Numbered from the stretch's first letter, positions 1 through 7,994 are shown. The stretch is DNA of 32,254 bases from Allobosea sp. ASV33 (GCF_016428755.1 NZ_JAELTI010000064.1:1-32254), one strand, 5' to 3'. The notes: generated by a model from the letters alone, not told the origin. Numbers and translations: made by a program.

Positions 1-756
1 TTTCCAGGAGCGCGCCCAGTCGGCCTTCGTCATCCAGCTCCCGCCGGAGAGCGGGTTGACGGCGGCCGGGGCCGTGCCGTGCCGGCTCGCGACATAGAGC
101 GTCTCGCCGATCGCGAAGAGCGAGACCAGCACGACGGTAAAGGAGATGCCGTCGAGCAGTTCGAGCGAGCCGAAGACCATGCGGGTCTGGCCGGTCTGAG
201 TGTCGATGCCGATGGTGCCGAGCGCCAGGCCGAAGAACAGCGCCGTGAAGCCGCGCAGCATCGAGCGCCCCATCACCACGGCGACCGAGGTGAAGGAGAG
301 CATCATCAGCGCGAAATAATCCTCCGGGCCGAAGACGAAGGCGAGTTCGGCAATGGCCGGGGCAAGGAAGGTGAGCGCGAGCGTGCCGATCGTGCCGGCG
401 ACGAAGGAGCCGATCGCGGCCGTCGCCAGCGCCGCGGCACCGCGACCGCGACGGGCCATGCGGTTGCCTTCGAGCGCGGTCATCACCGAGCCGCTCTCGC
501 CCGGCGTGTTCAGCAGGATCGAGGTGGTCGAGCCGCCATAGAGCGCGCCGTAGAGGATGCCGGCGAACATGATGAAGGCCGAGGCCGGGTTGATCTGGGC
601 CGTGACCGGCAAGAGCAGCGCGATGGTGAGCGCCGGGCCGATGCCGGGCAGGACGCCGACCGCCGTGCCGAGCCCGCAACCGATGAAGGCCCAGAACAGG
701 TTCATCGGCTGCAGGGCAACCGCGAACCCGCCGAGCAACTGGTTCAGGATGTCCAT
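1..756 (-). CDS. tctA: Tripartite tricarboxylate transporter large permease TctA (partial)
   Basis: This is the large membrane subunit of a tripartite tricarboxylate transporter, the secondary carrier that moves substrate delivered by the periplasmic TctC protein. The first 252 residues are visible; the protein is normally about 500 residues, so the C-terminal half lies beyond the left edge. The translation starts [17 protein letters not shown] and carries the family hallmarks [15 protein letters not shown] near residue 40 and [15 protein letters not shown] near residue 70, with several hydrophobic segments. The start lies 3 bases after the tctB stop, so it is probably translationally coupled. 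It is the last visible gene of the prpD-prpB-tctC-tctB-tctA operon. Family assignment is firm; the substrate is inferred from the prp neighbours. Confidence 0.93.
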   Translation of the reverse strand, partial: MDILNQLLGGFAVALQPMNLFWAFIGCGLGTAVGVLPGIGPALTIALLLPVTAQINPASAFIMFAGILYGALYGGSTTSILLNTPGESGSVMTALEGNRMARRGRGAAALATAAIGSFVAGTIGTLALTFLAPAIAELAFVFGPEDYFALMMLSFTSVAVVMGRSMLRGFTALFFGLALGTIGIDTQTGQTRMVFGSLELLDGISFTVVLVSLFAIGETLYVASRHGTAPAAVNPLSGGSWMTKADWARSWK

Positions 757-759
757 CGT

Positions 760-1251
760 TCAACCCAGCAGCGGCAGGAACGGGCCCAGGCTGATGCCGA
801 GGCGGGAGAAGCCGAGCCATGAGAGGCTCGCAAGCGCTGCGCCGATGGCGAGATCGAGCGCCGTCCGCCGCGAGCCGAAGGCGTGGGTCACCAGCGTGAA
901 GGCCAGCATCGCGCTGAGCGGAAAGCCGAGCCAGCGGATGGTCAGGAGCGGCACGCAGATGCCGGCGAGCGCCGTCAGGAAAGCCGGGCGCGAGAACGGC
1001 GCTTCCTCGTCTTCCTCGGCAGGCGCCCATTGTCCGCGCAAGGCCTGCACCGTCAGCAGGAAGCCGAGCAGGACAAGCACCAGCCCGACCACGAGCACGA
1101 TGGCGGCCGGCCCGACGCCGACATAGTTGGTCGTCGAGGCGATGCCGCGCGCGCCATTGAGCCAGACCGCGCCCATCACCAGGATGGCCAACCCCAGCCA
1201 CCAAGGCCGCCCGCCACCGGCCGCAACGGGATCGTTCTTCATCGACGACAT
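760..1251 (-). CDS. tctB: Tripartite tricarboxylate transporter small permease TctB
   Basis: This is the small membrane subunit of the tripartite tricarboxylate transporter. The 163-residue product has four hydrophobic segments: WWLGLAILVMGAVWL, a long stretch starting VGVGPAAIVLVVGL, a pair around FLTALAGICVPLLTIRWLGFPLSAML, and a last one around LAIGAALASLSWLG. This is the usual TctB layout and length. I chose the ATG at 1251 (MSSMKND) because a purine-rich GGAAGGGGCAGGG stretch lies just upstream and the longer open frame back to 1446 would overlap tctC. An internal ATG at 1242 is also possible. TctB sequences are poorly conserved, so the call leans partly on position between tctC and tctA. 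Confidence 0.88.
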   Translation of the reverse strand: MSSMKNDPVAAGGGRPWWLGLAILVMGAVWLNGARGIASTTNYVGVGPAAIVLVVGLVLVLLGFLLTVQALRGQWAPAEEDEEAPFSRPAFLTALAGICVPLLTIRWLGFPLSAMLAFTLVTHAFGSRRTALDLAIGAALASLSWLGFSRLGISLGPFLPLLG

Positions 1252-1316
1252 CGCCCTGCCCCTTCCCGGGATTTCTGAAGCGGAGCGCCCGAGCGCGCCG
1301 CCCGGCTTCGACGAGG

Positions 1317-2267
1317 CTATTTCAGGATGCCGACGTCCTTGAGTGCGCTCGTCCAGTTCGCCTCCTCGCTCTTGAGGAAGGCGTCGAAGGCCTCGCCCGG
1401 CAGATAGGCGTCCTCCCAGCCCTGCGTCTTCAGCGTCTCCTTCCACTCTTTGGTGGCATGGAGCTTGGCGAAGCGGTCGAGCCAGGTCTTCTTGGCGCCG
1501 TCGCTCATGCCGGGTGCGCCGACGAAGCCGCGCCAGTTGCCGATCTCGACGGGGATGCCGGCTTCCTTCAGCGTCGGGGCATTCAGGCCCTCGACCCGCG
1601 TCGGACCGGAGACCGCGATGATGCGGATGCGGCCGGATTCGGCGAAGGGGCGGAATTCGGAGGCGCCGGAGATCGCCGCCTTGATCTTGCCGCCGCCGAG
1701 CGCGGCCAGGATCTCGCCACCGGAGAAGGCGACGAAGTTGATCTTGGCGACCGGCGCGCCGGCATGTTTGGCGAGCAGCGCGAGCATGACATGGTCTGCG
1801 CCACCGGCCGAGCCGCCGCCGACGGAGACCGCGCCGGGATCGGCCTTGAGCGCGGCGATGAAGTCCGCAGGCGTCTTGATCGGCGAGTTCGCGGGCACGG
1901 CGATGGCGTTGTACTCGTTGGTCAAGCGCAGCAGCGGCGTCGTGTCCTTGAGCGAGACCGGCGTCTGGTTGGTGATGACGCCGCCGACCATGATAACGCC
2001 GGTGACCAGCAGCGCGTTGTCGTCGCCCTTGGCGGTGCGGACGAATTCGGCAAGCCCGATCGTGCCGGCGGCACCGCCCTTGTTGGTGAAGGATGCCCCG
2101 TCCGTGAAGACCTTGGACTGGGCGAAGACCGCCATGGTGTGGCGCCCGGCCCCGTCCCAGCCGCCGCCGGGATTGGCGGGGATCATCACCTTCGCCGGTT
2201 CAGCCAGGGCCGCGCCGGTGCCGAGCCCCAGGGCCAGGACGCCAGCCATCGTCAAACGCTTCAGCAT
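1317..2267 (-). CDS. tctC: Tricarboxylate-binding periplasmic receptor TctC (Bug family)
   Basis: This is the periplasmic solute receptor that captures a carboxylated substrate and passes it to TctAB. The 316-residue product begins with a signal peptide (MLKRLTMAGVLALGLGTGAALA, likely cut after ALA). The mature part opens with the family motif IPANPGGGWD and contains the GSAGGADH loop near residue 154, typical of Bug/TctC receptors. A strong ribosome site, GGGAGGAATCGAG, precedes the ATG. A 65-bp gap separates it from tctB and a 100-bp gap with a stem-loop separates it from prpB, which may let the receptor be expressed at a different level from the enzymes. Ligand is not readable from sequence; a methylcitrate-like tricarboxylate is inferred from context. 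Confidence 0.92.
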   Translation of the reverse strand: MLKRLTMAGVLALGLGTGAALAEPAKVMIPANPGGGWDGAGRHTMAVFAQSKVFTDGASFTNKGGAAGTIGLAEFVRTAKGDDNALLVTGVIMVGGVITNQTPVSLKDTTPLLRLTNEYNAIAVPANSPIKTPADFIAALKADPGAVSVGGGSAGGADHVMLALLAKHAGAPVAKINFVAFSGGEILAALGGGKIKAAISGASEFRPFAESGRIRIIAVSGPTRVEGLNAPTLKEAGIPVEIGNWRGFVGAPGMSDGAKKTWLDRFAKLHATKEWKETLKTQGWEDAYLPGEAFDAFLKSEEANWTSALKDVGILK

Positions 2268-2335
2268 CTCGATTCCTCCCGTTGTCGTTACGCCGCCGTT
2301 TTCGGCTGGCCGTTCTGTTGCCGCGTCTGCGGTTC

Positions 2336-2359
2336 AGGCGCCGGGTGGTTTCGGCGCCT
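2336..2359 (-). other. Stem-loop between prpB and tctC
   Basis: Arms AGGCGCC (2336-2342) and GGCGCCT (2353-2359) are perfectly complementary around a 10-base loop. On the transcribed strand the hairpin lies just past the prpB stop and is not followed by a T run, so it is not a classical terminator. It may act as an mRNA processing or stability element separating enzyme and receptor messages. That role is inference. Confidence 0.4.
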
Positions 2360-2367
2360 TGGTATCC

Positions 2368-3300
2368 TCATGCACTGCGCTCGCGCTGCGGCATGCCTTC
2401 CGGCGTGATCGTCGCGACGATCGAGGCGTCGAGCGCCTCGTAATCGGCAAGCCCGATCGTCTTGTAGAGCTCGGCCCGGGTCTGCATCTGCTCGACCACG
2501 GCATGGGTGCCGCCGTCGCGGGCGAGCGCCGCGTAGAGCTTCTCCTGCGCCTTGTTGGCGACGCGCAGCGAGGACACCGGCCAGATCACCATGCGATAGC
2601 CCATCGCCTCGAACTCCTCGGCGGTGAAGAAGGGCGTGCGGCCGAACTCGGTCATGTTGGCGAGCAGCTTAACGCCGGGCATGCGGCGGGCGAATTCGCG
2701 GAACATCTCGGCCGTGGTCAGCGCCTCCGGGAAGATCGCATCGGCGCCCGCCTCGAGATAGAGTTTGGCGCGCTCGACCGCGCCGTCGATGCCCTCGCTG
2801 GCGGCGGCATCGGTGCGGGCGATGACGTAGAGGTGCCGGCGGGCCCTCGCGGCGGCTGCGACCTTCGCCGCCATGTCATGGGCGTCGGCCAACTTCTTGT
2901 CGTTGAGATGGCCGCATTTCTTCGGCAGGAGCTGGTCCTCGATATGGACGGCGCCGGCCCCGGCCTCCTCGAAGACGCGGACCATGTGCATGACGTTGAG
3001 CGCCTCGCCATAGCCGGTATCGCCATCGACCAGCAGCGGCAGGCCCGAGGCCCGCGCGATCTGGCGGATGAAGAAGGCGACCTCGTCGACGGTGATCATG
3101 CCGAGATCGGGGATGCCCATCGACGCCGTCATCGCCGCGCCCGACAGGTAGAGACCCTCGAAGCCGGCGGCCCGCGCCTGAATCGCGGCCATGCCGTTAT
3201 GGGCGCCGGGCAGGCGCGCGATGCCACCGCGCTCGACCAGCGCCCGGAAGCGCTGGCCGGCCGGCTCGGACTGAAGATCGGAGGCGACGAGATAGGGCAT
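2368..3300 (-). CDS. prpB: 2-methylisocitrate lyase (ICL/PEP mutase family)
   Basis: The predicted cytoplasmic lyase splits 2-methylisocitrate into pyruvate and succinate, the last step of the methylcitrate cycle. The 310-residue product is a TIM barrel of the isocitrate lyase/PEP mutase family. It shows the metal-site LLVDGDTGYG (about residues 89-98), HIEDQ, the catalytic lid KKCGH with its cysteine, ARTDA, FPEA, and the PrpB-like stretches NMTEFG and QMQTRAELYKTIG. These match true PrpB better than generic oxaloacetate decarboxylases, although 2,3-dimethylmalate lyase is a close relative and cannot be excluded. The start is only 6 bases after the prpD stop, so the two are co-translated. 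No 2-methylcitrate synthase (prpC) gene is seen in the window. Confidence 0.88.
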   Translation of the reverse strand: MPYLVASDLQSEPAGQRFRALVERGGIARLPGAHNGMAAIQARAAGFEGLYLSGAAMTASMGIPDLGMITVDEVAFFIRQIARASGLPLLVDGDTGYGEALNVMHMVRVFEEAGAGAVHIEDQLLPKKCGHLNDKKLADAHDMAAKVAAAARARRHLYVIARTDAAASEGIDGAVERAKLYLEAGADAIFPEALTTAEMFREFARRMPGVKLLANMTEFGRTPFFTAEEFEAMGYRMVIWPVSSLRVANKAQEKLYAALARDGGTHAVVEQMQTRAELYKTIGLADYEALDASIVATITPEGMPQRERSA

Positions 3301-3306
3301 GGGCGC

Positions 3307-4758
3307 TCAGTTGCAGTAGAGGTCGACGTAGTCGTTGACCGACATCGCTTCGAGCTTCGCCTGATCCAGCGAAACGTCGAGAATCTGGCGCTGGCGCTTC
3401 TCGACGAAGCGGCGGGCGAGATTGGTGCGGAACTTGGCCTCCAGCAGCGGGATGCCATCGGTGCGGCGGCGCTTGTGGCCGATCGGGTACTCGACCAGGA
3501 GCTCGGGCAGCACCGTGCCATCCCTCAGCGTCACCGTCATGCCGTTGGCGATCGAACGCTTCTCGGGGTCGTGATAGTCCCTGGTGAAGGCCGGGTCCTC
3601 GACGCATTCGATCTTGTCGCGCAGCGCATCGATGCGCGGATCGGCGGCGACATCGTCCTCGTAATCGGCGGCGGTGAGGCGGCCGAAGATGAAGGGCACG
3701 GCGACCATGTACTGGATGGTGTGGTCGCGGTCGGCCGGATTATGCAGCGGGCCGCGCTTGTCGATGATGCGGATGCAGGCCTCGTGCGTCCTGATCCTGA
3801 TCGAGGCGATGTCCTCGCTGCTGCGGCCCATTGTCTTGAGCTGATCGTGCAGCGTCATCGCGGCCTCGACCGCCGTCTGCGAGTGGAACTCGGCCGGGTA
3901 GGAAATCTTGAACAGCACATGCTCCATGACATAGGAGCCGTAGGGGCGCTGGAACTTGAAGCTCTGGCCGCGGAACGAGGCGTCGTAGAAGCCCCAGGTC
4001 TTGGCCGACAGCGCCGAGGGGTAGCCCATCTCGCCGGTGCGGGCGATCAGGGCGAGCCTGACGGCGCGGCTGGTGGCGTCGCCCGCCGCCCAGCTCTTGC
4101 GCGAACCGGCATTGGGGGCGTGGCGATAAGTCCTGAGCGCCTGACCGTCGACGAAGGCGAGCGAGAGCGCGTTGACGATCTCGTCGCGGTCGAGCCCGAG
4201 CATGCCGGCGACGACCGCCGTCGAGGCGACCTTGACCAGGATGACATGGTCGATGCCGACCTTGTTGAAGGCGTTCTCCAGCGCCAGGCAGCCCTGGATC
4301 TCGTGCGCCTTGATCATCGCGGTGAGCACGTCGCGCATGGTCAGCGGCGCCTTTCCGGCGGCGACCGCTGTGCGCGAGAGCCAATCGGCGACGGCGAGGA
4401 TGCCGCCGAGATTGTCGGACGGGTGGCCCCATTCGGCCGCGAGCCAGCAATCGTTGAAATCGAGCCAGCGGATCATCGTGCCGAAATTGAAGGCCGCCTG
4501 GATCGGATCGAGCTGGTAGGGCGTGCCCGGCACGCGGGCCCCGTTCGGCACGGTCGTGCCGGGAACGACGGGGCCGAGCAGCTTGGTGCAGGCGGGGTAT
4601 TCGAGCGCCTCCATGCCGCAGCCCATCGTGTCGATCAGGCAGTTGCGGGCGGTCTCGTAGGCGAGGCTGCTCTCGACGCGATAGTTCAGCACGTAGTCGG
4701 CGATATCGACCAGCACGCCGTCCGGAGCCGGACGCTCATTATTGTTGAATGTCGCCAT
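3307..4758 (-). CDS. prpD: 2-methylcitrate dehydratase (MmgE/PrpD family)
   Basis: The enzyme dehydrates 2-methylcitrate to 2-methyl-cis-aconitate in the methylcitrate route of propionyl-CoA breakdown. The 483-residue product is full length for PrpD and matches the genuine subgroup over its whole length: WLAAEWGHPSDNLGGILA, TYRHAPNAGSRKSWAAGDA, ISYPAEFHSQTAVEAAMTL, FGRLTAADYEDDVA, DYHDPEKRSIANG and EYPIGHKRRR. I chose the ATG at 4758 (MATFNNNERP), preceded by GAGGGACGG. The longer frame to 4872 would run through the promoter and two operator-like palindromes and adds residues absent from PrpD. It is the first gene of the operon. MmgE/PrpD relatives include cis-aconitate decarboxylase and iminodisuccinate epimerase, but the resemblance here is to PrpD itself. 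Confidence 0.92.
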   Translation of the reverse strand: MATFNNNERPAPDGVLVDIADYVLNYRVESSLAYETARNCLIDTMGCGMEALEYPACTKLLGPVVPGTTVPNGARVPGTPYQLDPIQAAFNFGTMIRWLDFNDCWLAAEWGHPSDNLGGILAVADWLSRTAVAAGKAPLTMRDVLTAMIKAHEIQGCLALENAFNKVGIDHVILVKVASTAVVAGMLGLDRDEIVNALSLAFVDGQALRTYRHAPNAGSRKSWAAGDATSRAVRLALIARTGEMGYPSALSAKTWGFYDASFRGQSFKFQRPYGSYVMEHVLFKISYPAEFHSQTAVEAAMTLHDQLKTMGRSSEDIASIRIRTHEACIRIIDKRGPLHNPADRDHTIQYMVAVPFIFGRLTAADYEDDVAADPRIDALRDKIECVEDPAFTRDYHDPEKRSIANGMTVTLRDGTVLPELLVEYPIGHKRRRTDGIPLLEAKFRTNLARRFVEKRQRQILDVSLDQAKLEAMSVNDYVDLYCN

Positions 4759-4809
4759 ATCGGGCCGTCCCTCGCATCCACCGGGCGCCTCTTGGAGCGG
4801 CCCGGCCTT

Positions 4810-4823
4810 TATTGTCGACATAA
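4810..4823. promoter_or_regulatory. Operator-like palindrome, promoter-proximal copy
   Basis: TATTGTCGACATAA, the imperfect copy of the palindrome at 4874-4887; the core ATTGTCGACA is identical. Its centre lies 64 bp from the other copy, about six helical turns, so one protein could bind both on the same face. It overlaps the proposed -10 element of the prpD promoter, which suggests repression. The TTGTCGACAA core resembles GntR-type (FCD subfamily) operators; no regulator gene of that type is in the window. Confidence 0.6.
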
Positions 4824-4849
4824 ACTGCATATAGCCACATTCATGGCAA
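4820..4849 (-). promoter_or_regulatory. Candidate promoter of the prp-tct operon
   Basis: On the minus strand a TTGCCA -35 (4844-4849) and GTTTAT -10 (4820-4825) are separated by 18 bp, roughly 60 bases before the prpD start. The -10 sits inside one operator copy. Sequence match only; the exact start site is unknown. Confidence 0.4.
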
Positions 4850-4873
4850 GCCTCTCGGCGGCATGAATTCAAA

Positions 4874-4887
4874 TATTGTCGACAATA
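4874..4887. promoter_or_regulatory. Operator-like perfect 14-bp palindrome
   Basis: TATTGTCGACAATA is a perfect 14-base palindrome located upstream of the proposed prpD promoter in an AT-rich island unlike the surrounding GC-rich DNA. Together with the near copy at 4810-4823 it makes a two-site regulatory region. GntR-family binding is the best guess from the TTGT...ACAA half-sites; the regulator is not identified. Confidence 0.65.
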
Positions 4888-5100
4888 ACCGGCGCCGCCG
4901 TATGGCGCAGCGCCCGGGGCCGCGAGCGCCGCTTTCCGCGACGTGCGCCGGGATCACAAGGGAGGTTTCGTCGTACAGGTCGACAGGCAGCGCGCCCTGG
5001 CTGCCGGCAGCCGCCGCCATCGGCGCGCAGCTCATCCGGAGCAGACGGTTCGCCGGCAGCCGGGAAAGCCGGGCGCGTTGCGCGGCGCCCGGACCAGACC
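4888..5100. other. Gene-free spacer between the SDR gene and the prp-tct control region
   Basis: The gap between the SDR stop and the prpD start is 342 bp. Its prpD-proximal part holds the operators and promoter listed separately. In this remainder I see only short open frames with no recognisable protein and no clear hairpin or repeat. Confidence 0.5.
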
Positions 5101-5805
5101 TCAGATCGCGCGGGTGATGCCGCCGTCGACGCGCAGATTCTGGCCAGTGATATAGGCCGCGTCCTTCGAGGCGAGGAAGGCGATGGTGCCAGCGATCTCG
5201 TCGCTGGTGCCGTAGCGCTGCATCGGCACGCCCTGCCGCCGCTCTTCCGTCGCCGGCAGGCTGTCGATCCAGCCCGGCAGCACGTTGTTCATGCGGATAT
5301 TGTCGGCCGCATAGGTGTCCACGAAGATCTTGGTGAAGGAGGCAAGCCCGGCGCGGAACACCGCCGAGGTCGGGAACATCGCACTCGGCTCGAAAGCCCA
5401 GGCCGTCGAGATGTTGATGATCGCGCCGGCCTTCTGCTTCTGCATGATCGGCGTCACCAAGCGCGTCGGGCGGATGGCGTTCAGCAGATAGACGTCCATG
5501 CCGCGATGCCAGTCCTCGTCAGTGATAGCGAGGATCGGTGCGCGCGGACCGTGGCCGGCGCTGTTGACGAGCACGTCGATGCGGCCCCAGCGTTCCATGG
5601 CGAGGTCGACGAGGCGCTTCAGGTCGTCGTTCGACTGGTTGGAACCGGTGACGCCGATGCCGCCGAGTTCGCCGGCCAGCGCCTCGCCCTTGCCTGAGGA
5701 AGAGAGGATGCCGACGGCGAACCCATCCTGCGCCAGGCGCTTCGCCGCCGCGGCACCCATGCCGCTTCCCCCCGCGGTGACCAGGGCGACCTTGTCCACT
5801 GCCAT
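5101..5805 (-). CDS. Short-chain dehydrogenase-like protein lacking the YxxxK active-site pair
   Basis: This is a 234-residue Rossmann-fold protein of the short-chain dehydrogenase/reductase (SDR) family. It keeps a glycine-rich nucleotide loop (TAGGSGMG, residues 10-17), an NSAG motif (81-84), the helix asparagine N109, the active-site serine S133 in NIST, and the C-terminal GQNLRVDGG. At the position of the catalytic Tyr and Lys it has S147 and R151 (TSAVFRAGLASFTK), so classical hydride-transfer chemistry is doubtful. The loop also has Ala where most SDRs have the second-position Gly. The ATG at 5805 follows an excellent AGGAGGTTGGA site; the longer frame to 5913 has no such signal. It is divergent from the M20 hydrolase across 194 bp. 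Substrate and partner are unknown. Confidence 0.85.
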   Translation of the reverse strand: MAVDKVALVTAGGSGMGAAAAKRLAQDGFAVGILSSSGKGEALAGELGGIGVTGSNQSNDDLKRLVDLAMERWGRIDVLVNSAGHGPRAPILAITDEDWHRGMDVYLLNAIRPTRLVTPIMQKQKAGAIINISTAWAFEPSAMFPTSAVFRAGLASFTKIFVDTYAADNIRMNNVLPGWIDSLPATEERRQGVPMQRYGTSDEIAGTIAFLASKDAAYITGQNLRVDGGITRAI

Positions 5806-5999
5806 TCCAACCTCCTGCATCGACTGACGCGAATCCAGCGATCTTCCTAGCATTCCAGCCGGGCCGTGACGAACTCGCCCCGGCGCTGGCCTGCCCATCG
5901 CCATGCGCAACAAATTTGCATCCGGCCGTCAGGATTGCAGCGCTTCTTTCGGCACATCTGCATTATCCCTTCCGAGCTCCGCAAAACGAGGCCGCTTCG

Positions 6000-7163
6000 A
6001 TGTCCAAGCTCGATCTCGACGTTCTGCAATCCGAGATGACCGCGTGGCGGCGCCACCTGCACACGCATCCCGAATTCGGCTTCGAGGAGAAGCGGACCGC
6101 TGCCTTCGTCGCGGCAAAGCTGCGCGAATTCGGCCTGGAAGAGGTCGTCGAGGGCGTTGGCGGCACCGGCGTCGTCGGTACGCTCAAGCGCGGCAGCGGC
6201 AACCGCGCCATCGCGTTGCGTGCCGACATGGATGCCCTGCGCATCGCCGAACAGGGCGAACAGCCCTATCGCTCGCAGACGCCCGGCGTGATGCATGCCT
6301 GCGGCCATGACGGCCATACCAGCATGCTGCTCGGCGCGGCCAAGCTCTTGGCGGAGGAAGGCGGCTTCGACGGGACCGTGCGCTTCCTGTTCCAGCCGGC
6401 CGAGGAATGGGGGCGCGGCGCGCTCGCCATGCTCGACGACGGATTGATGGAGCGTTTCCCCTTCGACGAGATCTACGGCCTGCACAACATGCCGGGCCTC
6501 GCCATCGGGCAATTCCAGACGCGCCCCGGCTCCTTCATGTCGGCCGAGGACAATTTCGAGATCGTGCTAAAGGGCGTCGGCGGGCATGCCGCCAAACCTC
6601 ATGCCGGCAGCGAGGTGCTCGTCGCCGCCTGCGCGCTCGTGATGCAGCTCCAGACCATCGTCTCGCGCCGGCTGAGCCCGGCGGATATCGCCGTGGTCTC
6701 GGTCACCGAACTGCTGACGGACGGCACCCGCAACGTGCTGCCGGGAACGGCGCGCATCCTCGGCGATGCCCGCAGCTTCCGCCCCGAGGTCAGCGCCGCG
6801 ATCGAGCGCCAGATGGGTATCATCGCTGTTGGCACGGCCGACAGCTACAATCTCGCCTGCGAGATCACTTATACGCGCGAGTTCGTGCCGCTGGTGAACG
6901 ACGCGGCGCTCTCGCAGGAAGCGCTCGCCGCCGCACGAACGGTGCTTGGCGAGGCCAACGTCGCGATCGCATCCGAGCCGATGACGGGCTCGGAGGATTT
7001 TGCCCGCTTCCTCGACCATGTGCCCGGCTGCTTCGCTTATGTCGGCAATGGCGAGGGCTCGGCCCCGCTGCACAACGCATCCTATGATTTCGACGATCGC
7101 GGCCTGATCCACGGCGCCCGGTTCCACGCCGCGATCGTCAGGCACAGGCTGGGCGCCAACTGA
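6000..7163 (+). CDS. M20-family amidohydrolase (hippurate / N-acyl-amino acid hydrolase type)
   Basis: This is a cytoplasmic metal-dependent hydrolase that probably removes an acyl or aroyl group from an N-acylated amino acid. The 387-residue product has the M20D layout: RRHLHTHPEFGFEE at the N-terminus, ALRADMDAL, the metal motif HACGHDGHTSMLLGAA with C101 and H103, FQPAEEWGRGA with the catalytic and metal glutamates E135/E136, H162 in GLHNMPG, a dimerisation domain starting GVGGHAAKPH (near 192), TGSEDFA (near 329) and the last ligand in PLHNASYDF (H358). I chose the ATG at 6000 (MSKLDLD); an upstream in-frame ATG at 5916 would add 28 residues absent from the family. Related enzymes act on hippurate, indole-acetyl-amino acids or acetyl-diaminopimelate; the exact substrate is open. 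Confidence 0.9.
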   Translation: MSKLDLDVLQSEMTAWRRHLHTHPEFGFEEKRTAAFVAAKLREFGLEEVVEGVGGTGVVGTLKRGSGNRAIALRADMDALRIAEQGEQPYRSQTPGVMHACGHDGHTSMLLGAAKLLAEEGGFDGTVRFLFQPAEEWGRGALAMLDDGLMERFPFDEIYGLHNMPGLAIGQFQTRPGSFMSAEDNFEIVLKGVGGHAAKPHAGSEVLVAACALVMQLQTIVSRRLSPADIAVVSVTELLTDGTRNVLPGTARILGDARSFRPEVSAAIERQMGIIAVGTADSYNLACEITYTREFVPLVNDAALSQEALAAARTVLGEANVAIASEPMTGSEDFARFLDHVPGCFAYVGNGEGSAPLHNASYDFDDRGLIHGARFHAAIVRHRLGAN

Positions 7164-7201
7164 GCTCCCGCCGCGCGAGAAGCAAATCCTTCAAGCACGG
7201 C

Positions 7202-7240
7202 GCTCCGAGAAAGGAGCTCGCAAACATCCACTGATGTTTG
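7202..7240. terminator. Two stem-loops in the convergent gap after the M20 gene
   Basis: GCTCC/GGAGC (7202-7206 and 7213-7217) and CAAACATC/GATGTTTG (7221-7228 and 7233-7240, loop CACT) form two hairpins between convergent genes. The second has a perfect 8-bp stem and a tetraloop. There is no strong T tract, so they may be weak bidirectional terminators or 3-prime end stabilisers. Confidence 0.45.
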
Positions 7241-7321
7241 GAATCAAACCCTACGCCCACCGGCGTAGAGATGAGCCTGCTCTCGCCGCAACGGCTGTCG
7301 AACAGGCCCATGCTTCACCAT

Positions 7322-7960
7322 TCAGGCGCGCTTCGGCCGGCGCACGGCCCGCAGCGTGCTTTTGCCGCCGTCACCGCAATAGAACAGCTCGGCCCCGTCC
7401 GATTCCAGGCCGGACAAGCCGACGCCCGAAGGCATGGCGAGCGCGTCCAACCCCTCGCCGGTCGCGGGGTCGATCCGGCGCAGCTCGCTTTCGCCGTCTT
7501 CCCAGGTGCCGTGCCACAGCTCGCCGTCGACCCAGGTGACGCCGGTGACGAAGCGGTTGGTCTCGATGCTGCGCAGCACCTTGCCCGTGGCCGGATCGAT
7601 CTGGTGGATCTTGCGCTCGCGGTAGTGGCCGACCCAGAGCGAGCCCTCGGCCCAGGCGAGGCCGGAATCGCCGCCCTTGCCGGGCGCAGGGATCGTGCCG
7701 AGCACGGAGCCGGTCCTCGGATCGATCTTCTGGATGCGGTCCTCGGCGATCTGGAAGAGATGCGTGCCGTCGAAGGCCGTGCCGGCATGGGCAGGAACGT
7801 CGATGGTTCTGATGACCTCACCCTTGGCGGTGTCGAGCTGGTTCAGCCGGTCGCCGGAGGCGAACCAGACACTGGCGCCGTCGAAGCTGACGCCATGGAC
7901 CTTCTCGACTCCCGGAAACGGGCCGTAGGTGCGGGTGATTTCGGCATTGGTCATGGTCAT
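7322..7960 (-). CDS. Small beta-propeller protein (Vgb/SMP-30-like repeats)
   Basis: The 212-residue product consists almost entirely of five repeats of about 40 residues, each with a G-V/L-x-F/W-D/E-G-x-x-L/V-W/F strand and an I-D-P-x-T-G-x-V turn. Examples are GVSFDGASVWFASGD, GTAFDGTHLFQIAED, GLAWAEGSLWVGHY and GVTWVDGELWHGTW. This is the pattern of beta-propellers such as Vgb lyase or glutamine cyclotransferase-like proteins. No signal peptide is visible, so it is probably cytoplasmic. The ATG at 7960 has GGAG 9 bases upstream; 7954 is an alternative. It lies 34 bp after the regulator gene and is probably co-transcribed with it, so it may sense or process the ligand that the regulator responds to. 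No enzymatic residues can be assigned. Confidence 0.75.
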   Translation of the reverse strand: MTMTNAEITRTYGPFPGVEKVHGVSFDGASVWFASGDRLNQLDTAKGEVIRTIDVPAHAGTAFDGTHLFQIAEDRIQKIDPRTGSVLGTIPAPGKGGDSGLAWAEGSLWVGHYRERKIHQIDPATGKVLRSIETNRFVTGVTWVDGELWHGTWEDGESELRRIDPATGEGLDALAMPSGVGLSGLESDGAELFYCGDGGKSTLRAVRRPKRA

Positions 7961-7994
7961 GGCGTTGCTCCAGCGCGTGTTGTGATGCCGGACC

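Noticed and set aside
79..822. A 247-residue plus-strand frame at the left edge
   Set aside because: It is antisense to tctA, whose membrane motifs are unmistakable.
1450..4866. A 1138-residue open frame on the plus strand
   Set aside because: It lies opposite tctC, prpB and prpD, is rich in Arg/Gly/Ala/Asp with no recognisable domain, and spans two intergenic gaps. It is a high-GC antisense shadow.
4841..5035. A 64-residue minus-strand open frame between the SDR gene and prpD
   Set aside because: It has no recognisable family and covers the upstream operator palindrome.
5916..5999. N-terminal extension of the M20 hydrolase
   Set aside because: The extra 28 residues are not part of the family, and the region is needed as promoter space for two divergent genes.
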